From JAJTFW01 sp046330075 (GTDB lineage: Bacteria; Bacteroidota; Bacteroidia; AKYH767-A; OLB10): a stretch of 64,000 nucleotides of DNA. The stretch covers positions 127,800 to 191,799 of the forward strand of contig JAXLTL010000008.1 in NCBI GenBank assembly GCA_046330075.1, given 5' to 3'. Below, one piece after another: positions 16,501-23,028 of this stretch (the stretch's first letter is position 1; the number at the start of each line of letters is the position of its first letter). The position numbers and the translations under genes are program-made. The notes beneath the pieces were generated by a model. The model made no database searches. It worked only from the letters and a program-made list of their open reading frames with translations, and was not told where the DNA came from.

Positions 16501-17947
16501 TTTGCGCCATGGGTTTGAACATCTTCCCTTCAATACCTTCCAGCATGAAAATCGGAAGATAAACGATGAGGATGATGATCTGCCCGAATACGGCGCTGTT
16601 CATCATTCTGCTGGCTGATGATTGCACTTCGTGATCCATTTCTTCCTGCACCAGCACTCTTCCTTCTCCCAGCTTGCGGTTGTGCATCAGCCGGTGCATG
16701 ACCGCCTCAACAATGATCACCGCTCCGTCAACGATTAGTCCGAAATCGAGTGCACCCAGGCTCATCAGATTTCCGCTTACGCCGAAAATGTTCATCAGGA
16801 TCACCGCAAACAGCATCGACAAGGGAATGACAGATGCAACAATAAGTCCGGCCCGGAGATGCCCGAGGAATAACACCAGAATGAAGACAACGATCAAAGA
16901 GCCTTCCAGCAGGTTTTTCTCAACGGTACCGATGGCATTGTTTACCATTTTGGTCCGGTCGAGGAAAGGTTCGAGGATGACTCCTTGTGGAAGTGTTTTC
17001 CGGATCTGTTCAATACGTTCTTTTACATGCAGGATCACCTCCGATGAGTTCGCTCCTTTCAGCATCATCACAACACCACCCGCAACTTCGCCCTGATCAT
17101 TATAGATCATCGCACCATAACGGTTGGCATATCCGAAACGAATTTCGGCAACATCTTTCATCATCACAGGGATACCTGACGGCAGCTGCCGAACGGCAAT
17201 CTGTTCAATATCGTGCAGATTATTCACGAGTCCTTCAGACCGGATGAATAACACCATCGGACCTTTTTCAATATATGCTCCGCCGGTATTGGCGTTGTTT
17301 TCTGACAGTGCGGTGAAAATATCGCTGATGCTGAGTCCGTACGACTGCAGTTTTCTGCTGTCCACAGCAATTTCATATTGCTTGAGTTTTCCGCCGAAAC
17401 TGGAGATATCGGCGATTCCTTTCACACCGAGCAACTGACGCCGAACAATCCAGTCCTGAATCGTTCTCAATTCCTGCGCACCATATTTTTCTCCGTAACC
17501 TTCGGCAGGTCGCAATACATATTGATATATTTCACCGAGACCTGTTGTAACAGGCGCCAGCTCAGGAGTGCCTAAACCTTCTGGTATCTGGCTGCGTACC
17601 TGTTGCAGCCTTTCTGTCACTTGCTGACGTGCCCAATACACGTCGGTTTCATCGGTAAATACGATGGTGACCAATGAGAGGCCAAAACGGGAGAAACTCC
17701 TGATCTCTTTAATGCCGGGAATATTACTGTTAATCTGTTCAATCGGATAAGTAATCAGGCGCTCCACATCGGGAGCACCAAGGGCAGGCGATACAGTAAT
17801 TACCTGCACCTGATTGTCGGTGATATCGGGAACGGCATCAATGGGCAAATGCTGTATCTGATAGATACCTGTCAGCATCAGCGCTACCGTCATTAACCCG
17901 ATCACCAGTTTGTTCTTCACAGAGAACCTGATGATAGAATTTAACAT
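13589..17947 (-). CDS. CzcA-type heavy-metal RND pump fused to a TolC-like outer-membrane protein
   Basis: The 1452-residue protein is a natural fusion. Residues 1 to ~1040 are a complete HME-RND transporter (MLNSIIRFSVKNKLVIGL, the PDITDNQVQV segment, and a membrane part ending LVLIPVLYINRQRW). The TM4 motif DFGLIVDGAVIIVE near residue 400-414 keeps the two Asp and one Glu known to matter for divalent-cation transport in CzcA, which favours Zn/Co/Cd over Cu/Ag. A hydrophobic segment AMLLMILMGAVGTLQAQ (~1045-1062) looks like a buried signal peptide. Residues 1062-1452 form an outer-membrane efflux protein. The two parts normally sit in different membranes, so processing at the AQ junction is likely. 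Similar fusions occur in other Bacteroidota. Confidence 0.92.
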   Translation of the reverse strand: MLNSIIRFSVKNKLVIGLMTVALMLTGIYQIQHLPIDAVPDITDNQVQVITVSPALGAPDVERLITYPIEQINSNIPGIKEIRSFSRFGLSLVTIVFTDETDVYWARQQVTERLQQVRSQIPEGLGTPELAPVTTGLGEIYQYVLRPAEGYGEKYGAQELRTIQDWIVRRQLLGVKGIADISSFGGKLKQYEIAVDSRKLQSYGLSISDIFTALSENNANTGGAYIEKGPMVLFIRSEGLVNNLHDIEQIAVRQLPSGIPVMMKDVAEIRFGYANRYGAMIYNDQGEVAGGVVMMLKGANSSEVILHVKERIEQIRKTLPQGVILEPFLDRTKMVNNAIGTVEKNLLEGSLIVVFILVLFLGHLRAGLIVASVIPLSMLFAVILMNIFGVSGNLMSLGALDFGLIVDGAVIIVEAVMHRLMHNRKLGEGRVLVQEEMDHEVQSSASRMMNSAVFGQIIILIVYLPIFMLEGIEGKMFKPMAQTVAFALLGAFILSLTYIPMMSSLFLSKKISHKKTISDKMMEGIEATFSKTLDFFIRKPVWVLAGTVIAFFLSIVLLINMGGEFIPKLEEGDLAVDTRVMTGSNLQTTIQATTQAAKLLREKFPEVQKVVTKIGSGEIPTDPMPIEASDMMVILKDKSEWTSAKSFDELTEKMSHELQQIPGITAGFQYPVQMRFNELMTGARQDVVCKIFGEDLDTLTHYAEKLGAVVQKVEGARDLYVESMTGMPQIVIRYNRQALAQYGVPVDEVNKVVNTAFAGQASGLVFEGERRFDLVVRLAGELRKDPDDVRNLLITTPTGLQIPLYQIAEIEVKDGPNQIQREDAKRRIIVGFNVRGKDIQSVVKELEGMVQQQIKLPAGYYVTYGGAFENLVEAKKRLGIAVPIALALIFLMLYFAFGSFGQGLLIFTAIPLSAIGGIIALSMRGLPFSISAGIGFIALFGVAVLNGIVLLTEFNRIRKDGELDPVQIVKRGTQTRLRPVLMTAAVASLGFLPMALSTGAGAEVQKPLATVVIGGLVSATFLTLVLIPVLYINRQRWITRNISPKAMLLMILMGAVGTLQAQTRIPVETAIDSAMHHPSYLARRFETEKRKAMRQSAWDPGPLSVTGEFGQVNSNANDQKLVISQDFSLPLVYIRKSQAGRAETSSARYQQDQAALELRREILILYTSMATSEAKLQLLASADSLFHVFVTKSEQQLQAGLLNTTEQAYAGLAGAGWANSRREEEGRYRQLAEQFRKLTGFGEDALPLTEGFDPVKAYGMPDTTANVLQHPAMKAANESITATHARLRYEQSQNWPGFNIGYFRQTIKGWQSDGNGETYYGGQDYFTGVMAGVKIPLYRNLQHGTVKAARMDEAIARETARETAIQLELMLTEAKTRMQTNSGLLQWYQQKGLRYAETISTDAAKRLRNGDIDYLQWTLLMAKSIETQQQYLETLRAYREAYILYQSLTGKL

Positions 17948-18017
17948 AGGAAGTAATTAAATAATAGAGATAGCCACGGAATTCCCGTGGATTGAATTAA
18001 AAGCCGTTAAAAACCGG

Positions 18018-18413
18018 TTAAGCCTTCGGCGGATTCCAGATATCCGTAAAATAGGAACGGAGCGGAAGTTCCGCAGAGGAAGGAATACAATAGTCCCGTA
18101 TAGAACTTAAAAAAATCTGGTATTGATCAGTCACGCTACGGCGCGTATATATTTTGAGGAAATCGGTATGCTGGGCACATTCGTGATTCTTGAATGGAAG
18201 CTGCACATCCCGTTCGTAGTCATGGTCAACTTTTACCGGATCAAAAAAATGAACCTTCAGGAATTCTGAAAAGGTGATTTTGGGATTCTCGGCCTGATGT
18301 TCGCGGAAATGACTGAACATAACGGGCACCTTGGCCAGCTGATAAAATTCAGTGCCGGAGGAGATCATTGCGAATAAGAGTATGTAACCGAGAATTTTTC
18401 TCACAACAGCCAC
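18018..18413 (-). CDS. Small exported hypothetical protein of the metal-efflux operon
   Basis: This ~131-residue protein has one hydrophobic N-terminal segment (ILGYILLFAMISSG) and a mature part with several His and Cys residues (FKNHECAQHTDF and a later RDYCIPSS). These residues could bind metal, but no known domain is recognised. It is the first gene before the CzcA-TolC fusion on the same strand, 70 bases upstream, and is probably co-transcribed. The start is uncertain: GTG at 18413 directly abuts a TATCTTCG promoter-like box (18413-18420 on the minus strand), so the GTG three codons later (18404) is as likely. Confidence 0.6.
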   Translation of the reverse strand: MAVVRKILGYILLFAMISSGTEFYQLAKVPVMFSHFREHQAENPKITFSEFLKVHFFDPVKVDHDYERDVQLPFKNHECAQHTDFLKIYTRRSVTDQYQIFLSSIRDYCIPSSAELPLRSYFTDIWNPPKA

Positions 18414-18617
18414 GAAGATAATCTTAATTAACGACCCATCGTGTACTTTTTGTTACAAACCGGTATTTCCGTATGCTGAATAGGTCTGGAAACGAGTAAT
18501 TTCCGGATTGGTATAGTGCTGATGGAAACACAGTTCCGGAATGACGGAGGTCTGATTTCTGAGGAATATTGACCTGAATCCAAGGTGACAAGTCTGTTTT
18601 TTTACGATTTTTGAAGC

Positions 18618-19025
18618 ATGCAACGCCCCATCCGCGTCCTGATTGCCAAAGTAGGCCTTGATGGCCATGACCGAGGCGCAAAAGTTATTGCTTCCTTCCT
18701 TCGTGATGCGGGAATGGAAGTCATCTATACCGGTTTACGCCAGACACCAGAAATGGTGGTGAATGCTGCTTTGCAGGAAGATGTTGATGCTATTGGTGTC
18801 AGTATCCTGAGCGGTGCCCATATGACGGTGTTTCCACGCATTCTACAGCTGATGAAAGAGAAACAGCTGGAGGATGTTTTGCTCACCGGCGGCGGAATTA
18901 TTCCGGATGAGGACATGAAAAAACTGGAAGCCATGGGATGCGGCCGCCTTTTTGCACCCGGTACAGAAACGCAGGAGATTATTTCCTATATGACCACTGA
19001 AGTAAAACGTCTTCGTAACATCTGA
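18618..19025 (+). CDS. Cobalamin-binding subunit/domain of methylmalonyl-CoA mutase type
   Basis: The 135 residues correspond to the C-terminal B12-binding domain of acyl-CoA mutases. They show RVLIAKVGLDGHDRGAKVI with the DxHxxG motif whose His ligates cobalt, GVSILSGAHM, and the GGGIIPDED loop. The large catalytic part is not present in this window, so the protein acts as a separate small subunit with a partner encoded elsewhere. The adjacent crotonase gene, 25 bases downstream on the same strand, fits a role in acyl-CoA rearrangement. The exact substrate (methylmalonyl-, ethylmalonyl- or isobutyryl-CoA) cannot be told from this domain. Confidence 0.9.
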   Translation: MQRPIRVLIAKVGLDGHDRGAKVIASFLRDAGMEVIYTGLRQTPEMVVNAALQEDVDAIGVSILSGAHMTVFPRILQLMKEKQLEDVLLTGGGIIPDEDMKKLEAMGCGRLFAPGTETQEIISYMTTEVKRLRNI

Positions 19026-19050
19026 TTGTATATTACATCGTACTCCCATT

Positions 19051-19830
19051 ATGACATACAATAACATTCTCTATACTGTTGAGCAGCAGATCTGCATCAT
19101 CACCATCAACCGCCCCGATAAACTCAATGCTCTGAACAAGGAGACCATCGCTGAAGTTGGACAGGCTATCGCTGCAGCCCAGCAGGATGATCAGGTGCGT
19201 GGAGTTATTTTAACAGGTGCAGGATCCAAGGCGTTTATTGCAGGTGCTGATATTGCAGAATTCAGCTCGTTTAATCTCGCGCAGGGGATGGAACTGAGTG
19301 CGCACGGCCACCATGTTTTCAATAGCGTGGAACAATGCCGTAAACCTGTCATCGCTGCAGTGAATGGTTTCGCCCTTGGCGGAGGATGCGAGCTGGCGAT
19401 GGCATGTCATTTGCGTGTGGCAGCTGAAAATGCGAAGTTCGGGCAACCGGAAGTAAAGCTGGGGCTTATTCCGGGGTACGGAGGTACACAACGTCTTCCA
19501 CAGCTCATCGGCAAAGGAAAAGCAATGGAATTGCTGATGTCGGCAGATATGATTGATGCAGGTGAAGCGTATCGTTTAGGACTGGTAAATTATGTGGTGC
19601 CTGCAGATCAGCTGATGGATAAATGCCGGGAGATACTGAACAAGATCAGTGCCCAGGCACCTGTTGCCGTTGCTGAAATTGTGCGTACGGTAAATGCGCA
19701 TTATGATAAAGAGAAGGATGGTTTCCGTGAAGAAGTGGAGCGTTTTGGTGCCTGCTTCACTACGGATGATTTTAAAGAAGGTACAGATGCATTCCTGAAC
19801 AAACGCAAGGCGGCGTTCACCGGTAAGTAA
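19051..19830 (+). CDS. Enoyl-CoA hydratase/isomerase (crotonase family)
   Basis: The 259-residue length is typical of the family. The oxyanion-hole sequence SKAFIAGADIAEF (residues ~53-68) and GFALGGGCELAMAC (~105-118) are present. The two Glu residues used by hydratases are in CELAMA and in GQPEVKLGLIPGYGGTQRL. Both are kept, so this is more likely a true hydratase (e.g. short-chain or crotonyl-CoA) than an isomerase or decarboxylase relative. It is probably co-transcribed with the B12-binding mutase subunit and acts in fatty- or branched-chain acyl-CoA metabolism in the cytoplasm. Confidence 0.9.
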   Translation: MTYNNILYTVEQQICIITINRPDKLNALNKETIAEVGQAIAAAQQDDQVRGVILTGAGSKAFIAGADIAEFSSFNLAQGMELSAHGHHVFNSVEQCRKPVIAAVNGFALGGGCELAMACHLRVAAENAKFGQPEVKLGLIPGYGGTQRLPQLIGKGKAMELLMSADMIDAGEAYRLGLVNYVVPADQLMDKCREILNKISAQAPVAVAEIVRTVNAHYDKEKDGFREEVERFGACFTTDDFKEGTDAFLNKRKAAFTGK

Positions 19831-19841
19831 TCAGATCTTCC

Positions 19842-19893
19842 AAACTCCGTTAGATTTCTGTCAAAGTCCGATAAATCGGGTCCGGCTCCGATA
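19842..19893 (+). promoter_or_regulatory. Direct repeats resembling a LytTR operator, upstream of the kinase gene
   Basis: AAACTCCGTTAGATT at 19842 and AAAGTCCGATAAATC at 19863 are spaced 21 bp. A third core CTCCGATA lies at 19886-19893, 20 bp further. The same motif with the same 21-bp period occurs at 21614 and 21635 upstream of the pqqD-like gene. AgrA-type LytTR proteins bind pairs of 9-bp direct repeats with a 12-bp gap, i.e. the same period. A TACATTTG -7 box follows at 19901-19908. Confidence 0.6.
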
Positions 19894-19912
19894 TTCGGTT
19901 TACATTTGAAGT

Positions 19913-20917
19913 ATGTCCCGCAAAATGCGCGTTGTGCTGATCCATGTCCTTTCGTGGATTTTGTTTCTCATTTTGCCTGTATTGTTTTTAAGGGCGAGCG
20001 GCTTGCTGGCGTCCGGCGAAATGCAGTTGTTCATCTTCGGACATGTCATCCGCACCTCCTTTCTCGCCATCATCTTCTATCTGAATTATAGCTGGCTGGT
20101 TCCCAATTTTCTCTTCCATAAAAAGCAATGGGCATTCTTTCTCATGAACATTATTGTGCTGGCAACGATATTGATATTGTCGAGGTACGTGGCCAACTCG
20201 ATGGGACTGATATCTAACGTTGGTGGATCGCCGCGCGCCTTGCCGGCTTTTATTCTTGCAAACCTGATAATCCTGATGCTGGGTATCGGTGTGGCTTTTG
20301 GTATTTTCCTATATACCGGACTGAAACGCGCCGAGATGCAGAAAACAGAGATTGAACTGTCCTATGTAAAGGCACGTCTCAATCCCCACTTCCTCTTCAA
20401 TACCCTGAACGCGATTTATGCCTTGTCGGTTCGCCGTTCGGAACTGACCGCAGATGCTGTATCGCGGCTTTCTTCCATCATGAGATATGTCATTACAGAA
20501 TCCGGGTCCGACCGTGTATATCTGGAGAAAGAGCTGGAGTATATCAGTGATTTTATTGAGCTTCAGAAATTGCGGCTTACAGGAAAGACCCGTGTGGTGT
20601 ATCGTAATGAAGGGATTACCGCCGGCAAAAAGATTGTGCCTCTGCTCCTTATTTCATTTGTAGAGAATGCGTTTAAATACGGTGTCAGTACAGAAGTAGA
20701 CTCTGTCATTGATGTGTTTATTGATATCCGTGGGGATCAGTTACACCTGAGAGTAGAGAACACCAAAGTGTCGATGCAGGCCAGACGGGAAGGGGGAGGT
20801 TTGGGAATCGAAACAGCCCGTCAATTACTTGATCACTTCTATCCCAACAGATATACTTTGTCTATTTCAGATAATCCAACTAATTTTATCGTGGATTTGA
20901 AGTTTGACCTGGTATGA
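19913..20917 (+). CDS. LytS-type sensor histidine kinase (integral membrane)
   Basis: The 334-residue protein has four predicted membrane helices in its first ~140 residues (e.g. VLIHVLSWILFLILPVLFL and ILANLIILMLGIGVAFGIF). A His_kinase domain follows with the phospho-His in KARLNPHFLFNTLN (~158), the N-box FVENAFKYG (~248) and GGGLGIETA. It has no large periplasmic sensor, so the stimulus probably acts in or near the membrane. It overlaps the LytTR regulator gene by four bases and is clearly its partner. A TACATTTG box ends only five bases before the ATG; either the mRNA is almost leaderless or the start is the Met five residues in. Confidence 0.92.
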   Translation: MSRKMRVVLIHVLSWILFLILPVLFLRASGLLASGEMQLFIFGHVIRTSFLAIIFYLNYSWLVPNFLFHKKQWAFFLMNIIVLATILILSRYVANSMGLISNVGGSPRALPAFILANLIILMLGIGVAFGIFLYTGLKRAEMQKTEIELSYVKARLNPHFLFNTLNAIYALSVRRSELTADAVSRLSSIMRYVITESGSDRVYLEKELEYISDFIELQKLRLTGKTRVVYRNEGITAGKKIVPLLLISFVENAFKYGVSTEVDSVIDVFIDIRGDQLHLRVENTKVSMQARREGGGLGIETARQLLDHFYPNRYTLSISDNPTNFIVDLKFDLV

Positions 20918-21615
20918 TCTCGTGTATAGCTCTTGACGATGAACCGCTCGCATTGGAGGTCATCGAATCGTTTTGCAGCCGGATCGGGGGTATTGAACTC
21001 AACAAGACCTTTACGAGTGCCGCTGAAGCTGCATCCTGGATACGGAAGCATCCGGTTGATCTTATCTTTCTAGATATTCAGATGCCGGATATCAATGGTA
21101 TCGATTTCTACAAGGGGCTCGAAACAGCTCCCTTGCTGATACTGACAACAGCATATGCTGAATTTGCTGTTGAAGGATTTAATATAAATGCAGTGGATTT
21201 TCTTTTGAAACCGATTTCCTTTTCCAGGTTCGAGCAGGCTGTGAAGAAAGCAAAGGAAACTTTCAGCATCTCTCAGAACAGCCCTCAGAGTGAGAACCGT
21301 TATCTGATGGTAAGATCGGAGTATTCATTGGTGAAAATACCGTATGCTGAGATCTTATATATCGAAACACTCGATGATTACATCAAGATTCATCAGGAAG
21401 GGCGGAAAATGGTGCTCACCATCATGAGCCTTAAAAAGGTGATGGAAAAACTTCCCGCCGGTGAGTTCATACGGGTGCATCGTTCATTTGTAGTTCCAAT
21501 GAAAAGAATCACCGGCGTACGCGGGAAAATGATTTTTCTGGGCGACACCGGTATTCCCATCGGGAAAAACTATGAAAAGGAGTTTTTTGAAGCCTGGGAG
21601 AAGGGAGGGGTATAA
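20914..21615 (+). CDS. LytTR-family response regulator
   Basis: The 233-residue protein has a receiver domain (ALDDEPLALEVIESF; phospho-Asp in IFLDIQMPDING at ~54; Lys in FLLKPISF). A C-terminal LytTR DNA-binding domain follows (~130-230, with FIRVHRSFVVPM and IGKNYEKEF). It is phosphorylated by the LytS-type kinase whose gene overlaps it. Proteins of this class bind direct repeats spaced two helical turns apart. Such repeats are found both upstream of the kinase gene and overlapping this gene's own stop codon, just before the promoter of the following operon. Control of both by this regulator is a strong inference. Confidence 0.93.
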   Translation: MISCIALDDEPLALEVIESFCSRIGGIELNKTFTSAAEAASWIRKHPVDLIFLDIQMPDINGIDFYKGLETAPLLILTTAYAEFAVEGFNINAVDFLLKPISFSRFEQAVKKAKETFSISQNSPQSENRYLMVRSEYSLVKIPYAEILYIETLDDYIKIHQEGRKMVLTIMSLKKVMEKLPAGEFIRVHRSFVVPMKRITGVRGKMIFLGDTGIPIGKNYEKEFFEAWEKGGV

Positions 21616-21680
21616 ACTCCGATACATTGCAGCCAAACTCCTATAATGTTGGTTTGCGTTTAAACTCTGGCTGATCTTTG
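21614..21680 (+). promoter_or_regulatory. Operator-like direct repeats and promoter of the pqqD-like operon
   Basis: AAACTCCGATACATT at 21614 and AAACTCCTATAATGT at 21635 are spaced 21 bp, two helical turns. They are followed by a promoter: TTG at 21649-21651, a 21-base gap, and GATCTTTG at 21673-21680 (one mismatch to TAnnTTTG). The predicted start lies about 18 bases before the pqqD-like ATG. The repeats sit just upstream of the -33 element, the usual place for an activator. Confidence 0.6.
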
Positions 21681-21705
21681 TACTCATACCCGAAAACAAT
21701 ACTTT

Positions 21706-21960
21706 ATGCTATTAAATAAAAACATTGCAATCAGTGAATCGGGCTTTGTTTTTAACCCGATGACGGGCGATTCTTTTTCTGCCAATCCGGTAGGAAAAGA
21801 TATTCTTCAGTGGATGCGCGAAGAACAATCTGAAGAGGAAATTATTCAGCAGCTGAAAAAGAAGTATAAAGTGGAACCTGCAGTGGCTGAAAAAGATCTG
21901 TATGATTTTATGCTGATGCTGAAAACCTATCAACTTATTCAGGAAGATGAGCAGGCGTAA
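21706..21960 (+). CDS. PqqD-like protein (RiPP recognition element fold)
   Basis: The 84-residue protein has the PqqD pattern: a short beta hairpin (AISESGFVFNPMTGDSFSANPVG), then helices with ILQWMREEQSEEEIIQQL and a final helix DLYDFMLMLKTYQLI. PqqD-family proteins bind a leader peptide and present it to a modifying enzyme, often a radical SAM protein. Here no radical SAM gene and no evident precursor peptide are nearby; the partner is an ATP-grasp enzyme encoded 14 bases inside this gene's end. The role as a carrier or substrate-docking protein is inferred from the fold. It is the first gene of a seven-gene operon. Confidence 0.75.
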   Translation: MLLNKNIAISESGFVFNPMTGDSFSANPVGKDILQWMREEQSEEEIIQQLKKKYKVEPAVAEKDLYDFMLMLKTYQLIQEDEQA

Positions 21961-22996
21961 AATCACCGTAGCAGTAACCGGATTGAATAATATCGATTCT
22001 CCCGGTCCGGGCATTCCGGTAATCAGGGCGTTGCGGGAAAGCACCTGTTTTGATGTGCGCATTATCGGGCTGAGTTATGAATCACTTGAGCCGGGACTGT
22101 ATATGCACGAGCTGGTGGATAAAAGTTATGCTATTCCGATTCCGTCAGCGGGTACTGAAAGTCTTATGGAACGATTGGCGTATATCCATGACCGTGAGCA
22201 TCCCGATGTGATCATTCCCAATTTCGATGCGGAACTGCATAGCTTCATTATCCTGGCTGAACGGCTTAAGAAGGAATTTAACATGGCGACTTTTTTGCCG
22301 GATCTTCATCAGTTCGAGGCCCGTCATAAAAGCGTATTGCAGGAATTCGGAAGGGAGAATGATGTAACGGTTCCATACAGCCGGATGATTTATAATGCCT
22401 CTGAAATTTATCATCTAGGTGAAGAGTTTACTTATCCTCTGGTGATTAAGGGAAAATTCTATGATGCATCTATTGCTGCAACACCGGAGCAGGCTGTAAG
22501 TTATTTCCATAAGATTGCCGGTAAGTGGGGGTTGCCGATCATTGTACAGGAATTCGTGACCGGAAACGAAGTCAATGTGACCGCCATCGGTGACGGCAAC
22601 GGGCAGTGTATCGGAGCTGTTCCGATGCGAAAGCTGTATATTACAGATAAAGGCAAAGCATGGAGCGGTATCAGCCTGGAGGATGAAGAGCTCATCAGGA
22701 TTGCCAACCGTGTTATTTCAAATTCAAAATGGAGAGGCGGCTGTGAACTGGAGTTTATCAAATCGGCCAATGGTACATATTATCTGCTGGAGATGAACCC
22801 CCGTTTTCCGGCCTGGGTTTATCTGGCCGTTGGTTGCGGACAAAATCATCCGGAAGCATTGGTAAGGATGGCGCTTGGTGAGAAGGTAGAGCCATTTAAA
22901 GATTATACCCGCGGAAAACTTTTTGTACGGTACAGCTTTGATCAGATTGTAGATCTGGCAGAGTTTGAGAAAATTTCCACAATGGGAGAATTATAA
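21947..22996 (+). CDS. ATP-grasp ligase (CarB/carboxylate-amine ligase type)
   Basis: The 349-residue protein has an N-terminal Rossmann-like domain (KITVAVTGLNNIDSPGPGIPVIRAL) and an ATP-grasp domain. Nucleotide-binding Lys is in YPLVIKGKFYDASI and the hinge is IIVQEFVTGNEV. The metal-binding end reads CELEFI...YYLLEMNPRFPAW, with Glu, Asn and Arg in place. Enzymes of this type activate a carboxylate as acyl-phosphate and join it to an amine or thiol. It overlaps the PqqD-like gene by 14 bases, with AGGAAG before the start. The pair suggests carboxylate activation on a peptide or an amino acid, but the substrate is unknown. Confidence 0.85.
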   Translation: MSRRKITVAVTGLNNIDSPGPGIPVIRALRESTCFDVRIIGLSYESLEPGLYMHELVDKSYAIPIPSAGTESLMERLAYIHDREHPDVIIPNFDAELHSFIILAERLKKEFNMATFLPDLHQFEARHKSVLQEFGRENDVTVPYSRMIYNASEIYHLGEEFTYPLVIKGKFYDASIAATPEQAVSYFHKIAGKWGLPIIVQEFVTGNEVNVTAIGDGNGQCIGAVPMRKLYITDKGKAWSGISLEDEELIRIANRVISNSKWRGGCELEFIKSANGTYYLLEMNPRFPAWVYLAVGCGQNHPEALVRMALGEKVEPFKDYTRGKLFVRYSFDQIVDLAEFEKISTMGEL

Positions 22997-23028
22997 TACA
23001 TTTTTTAGAAACGATTAAAAAGAAAGCA

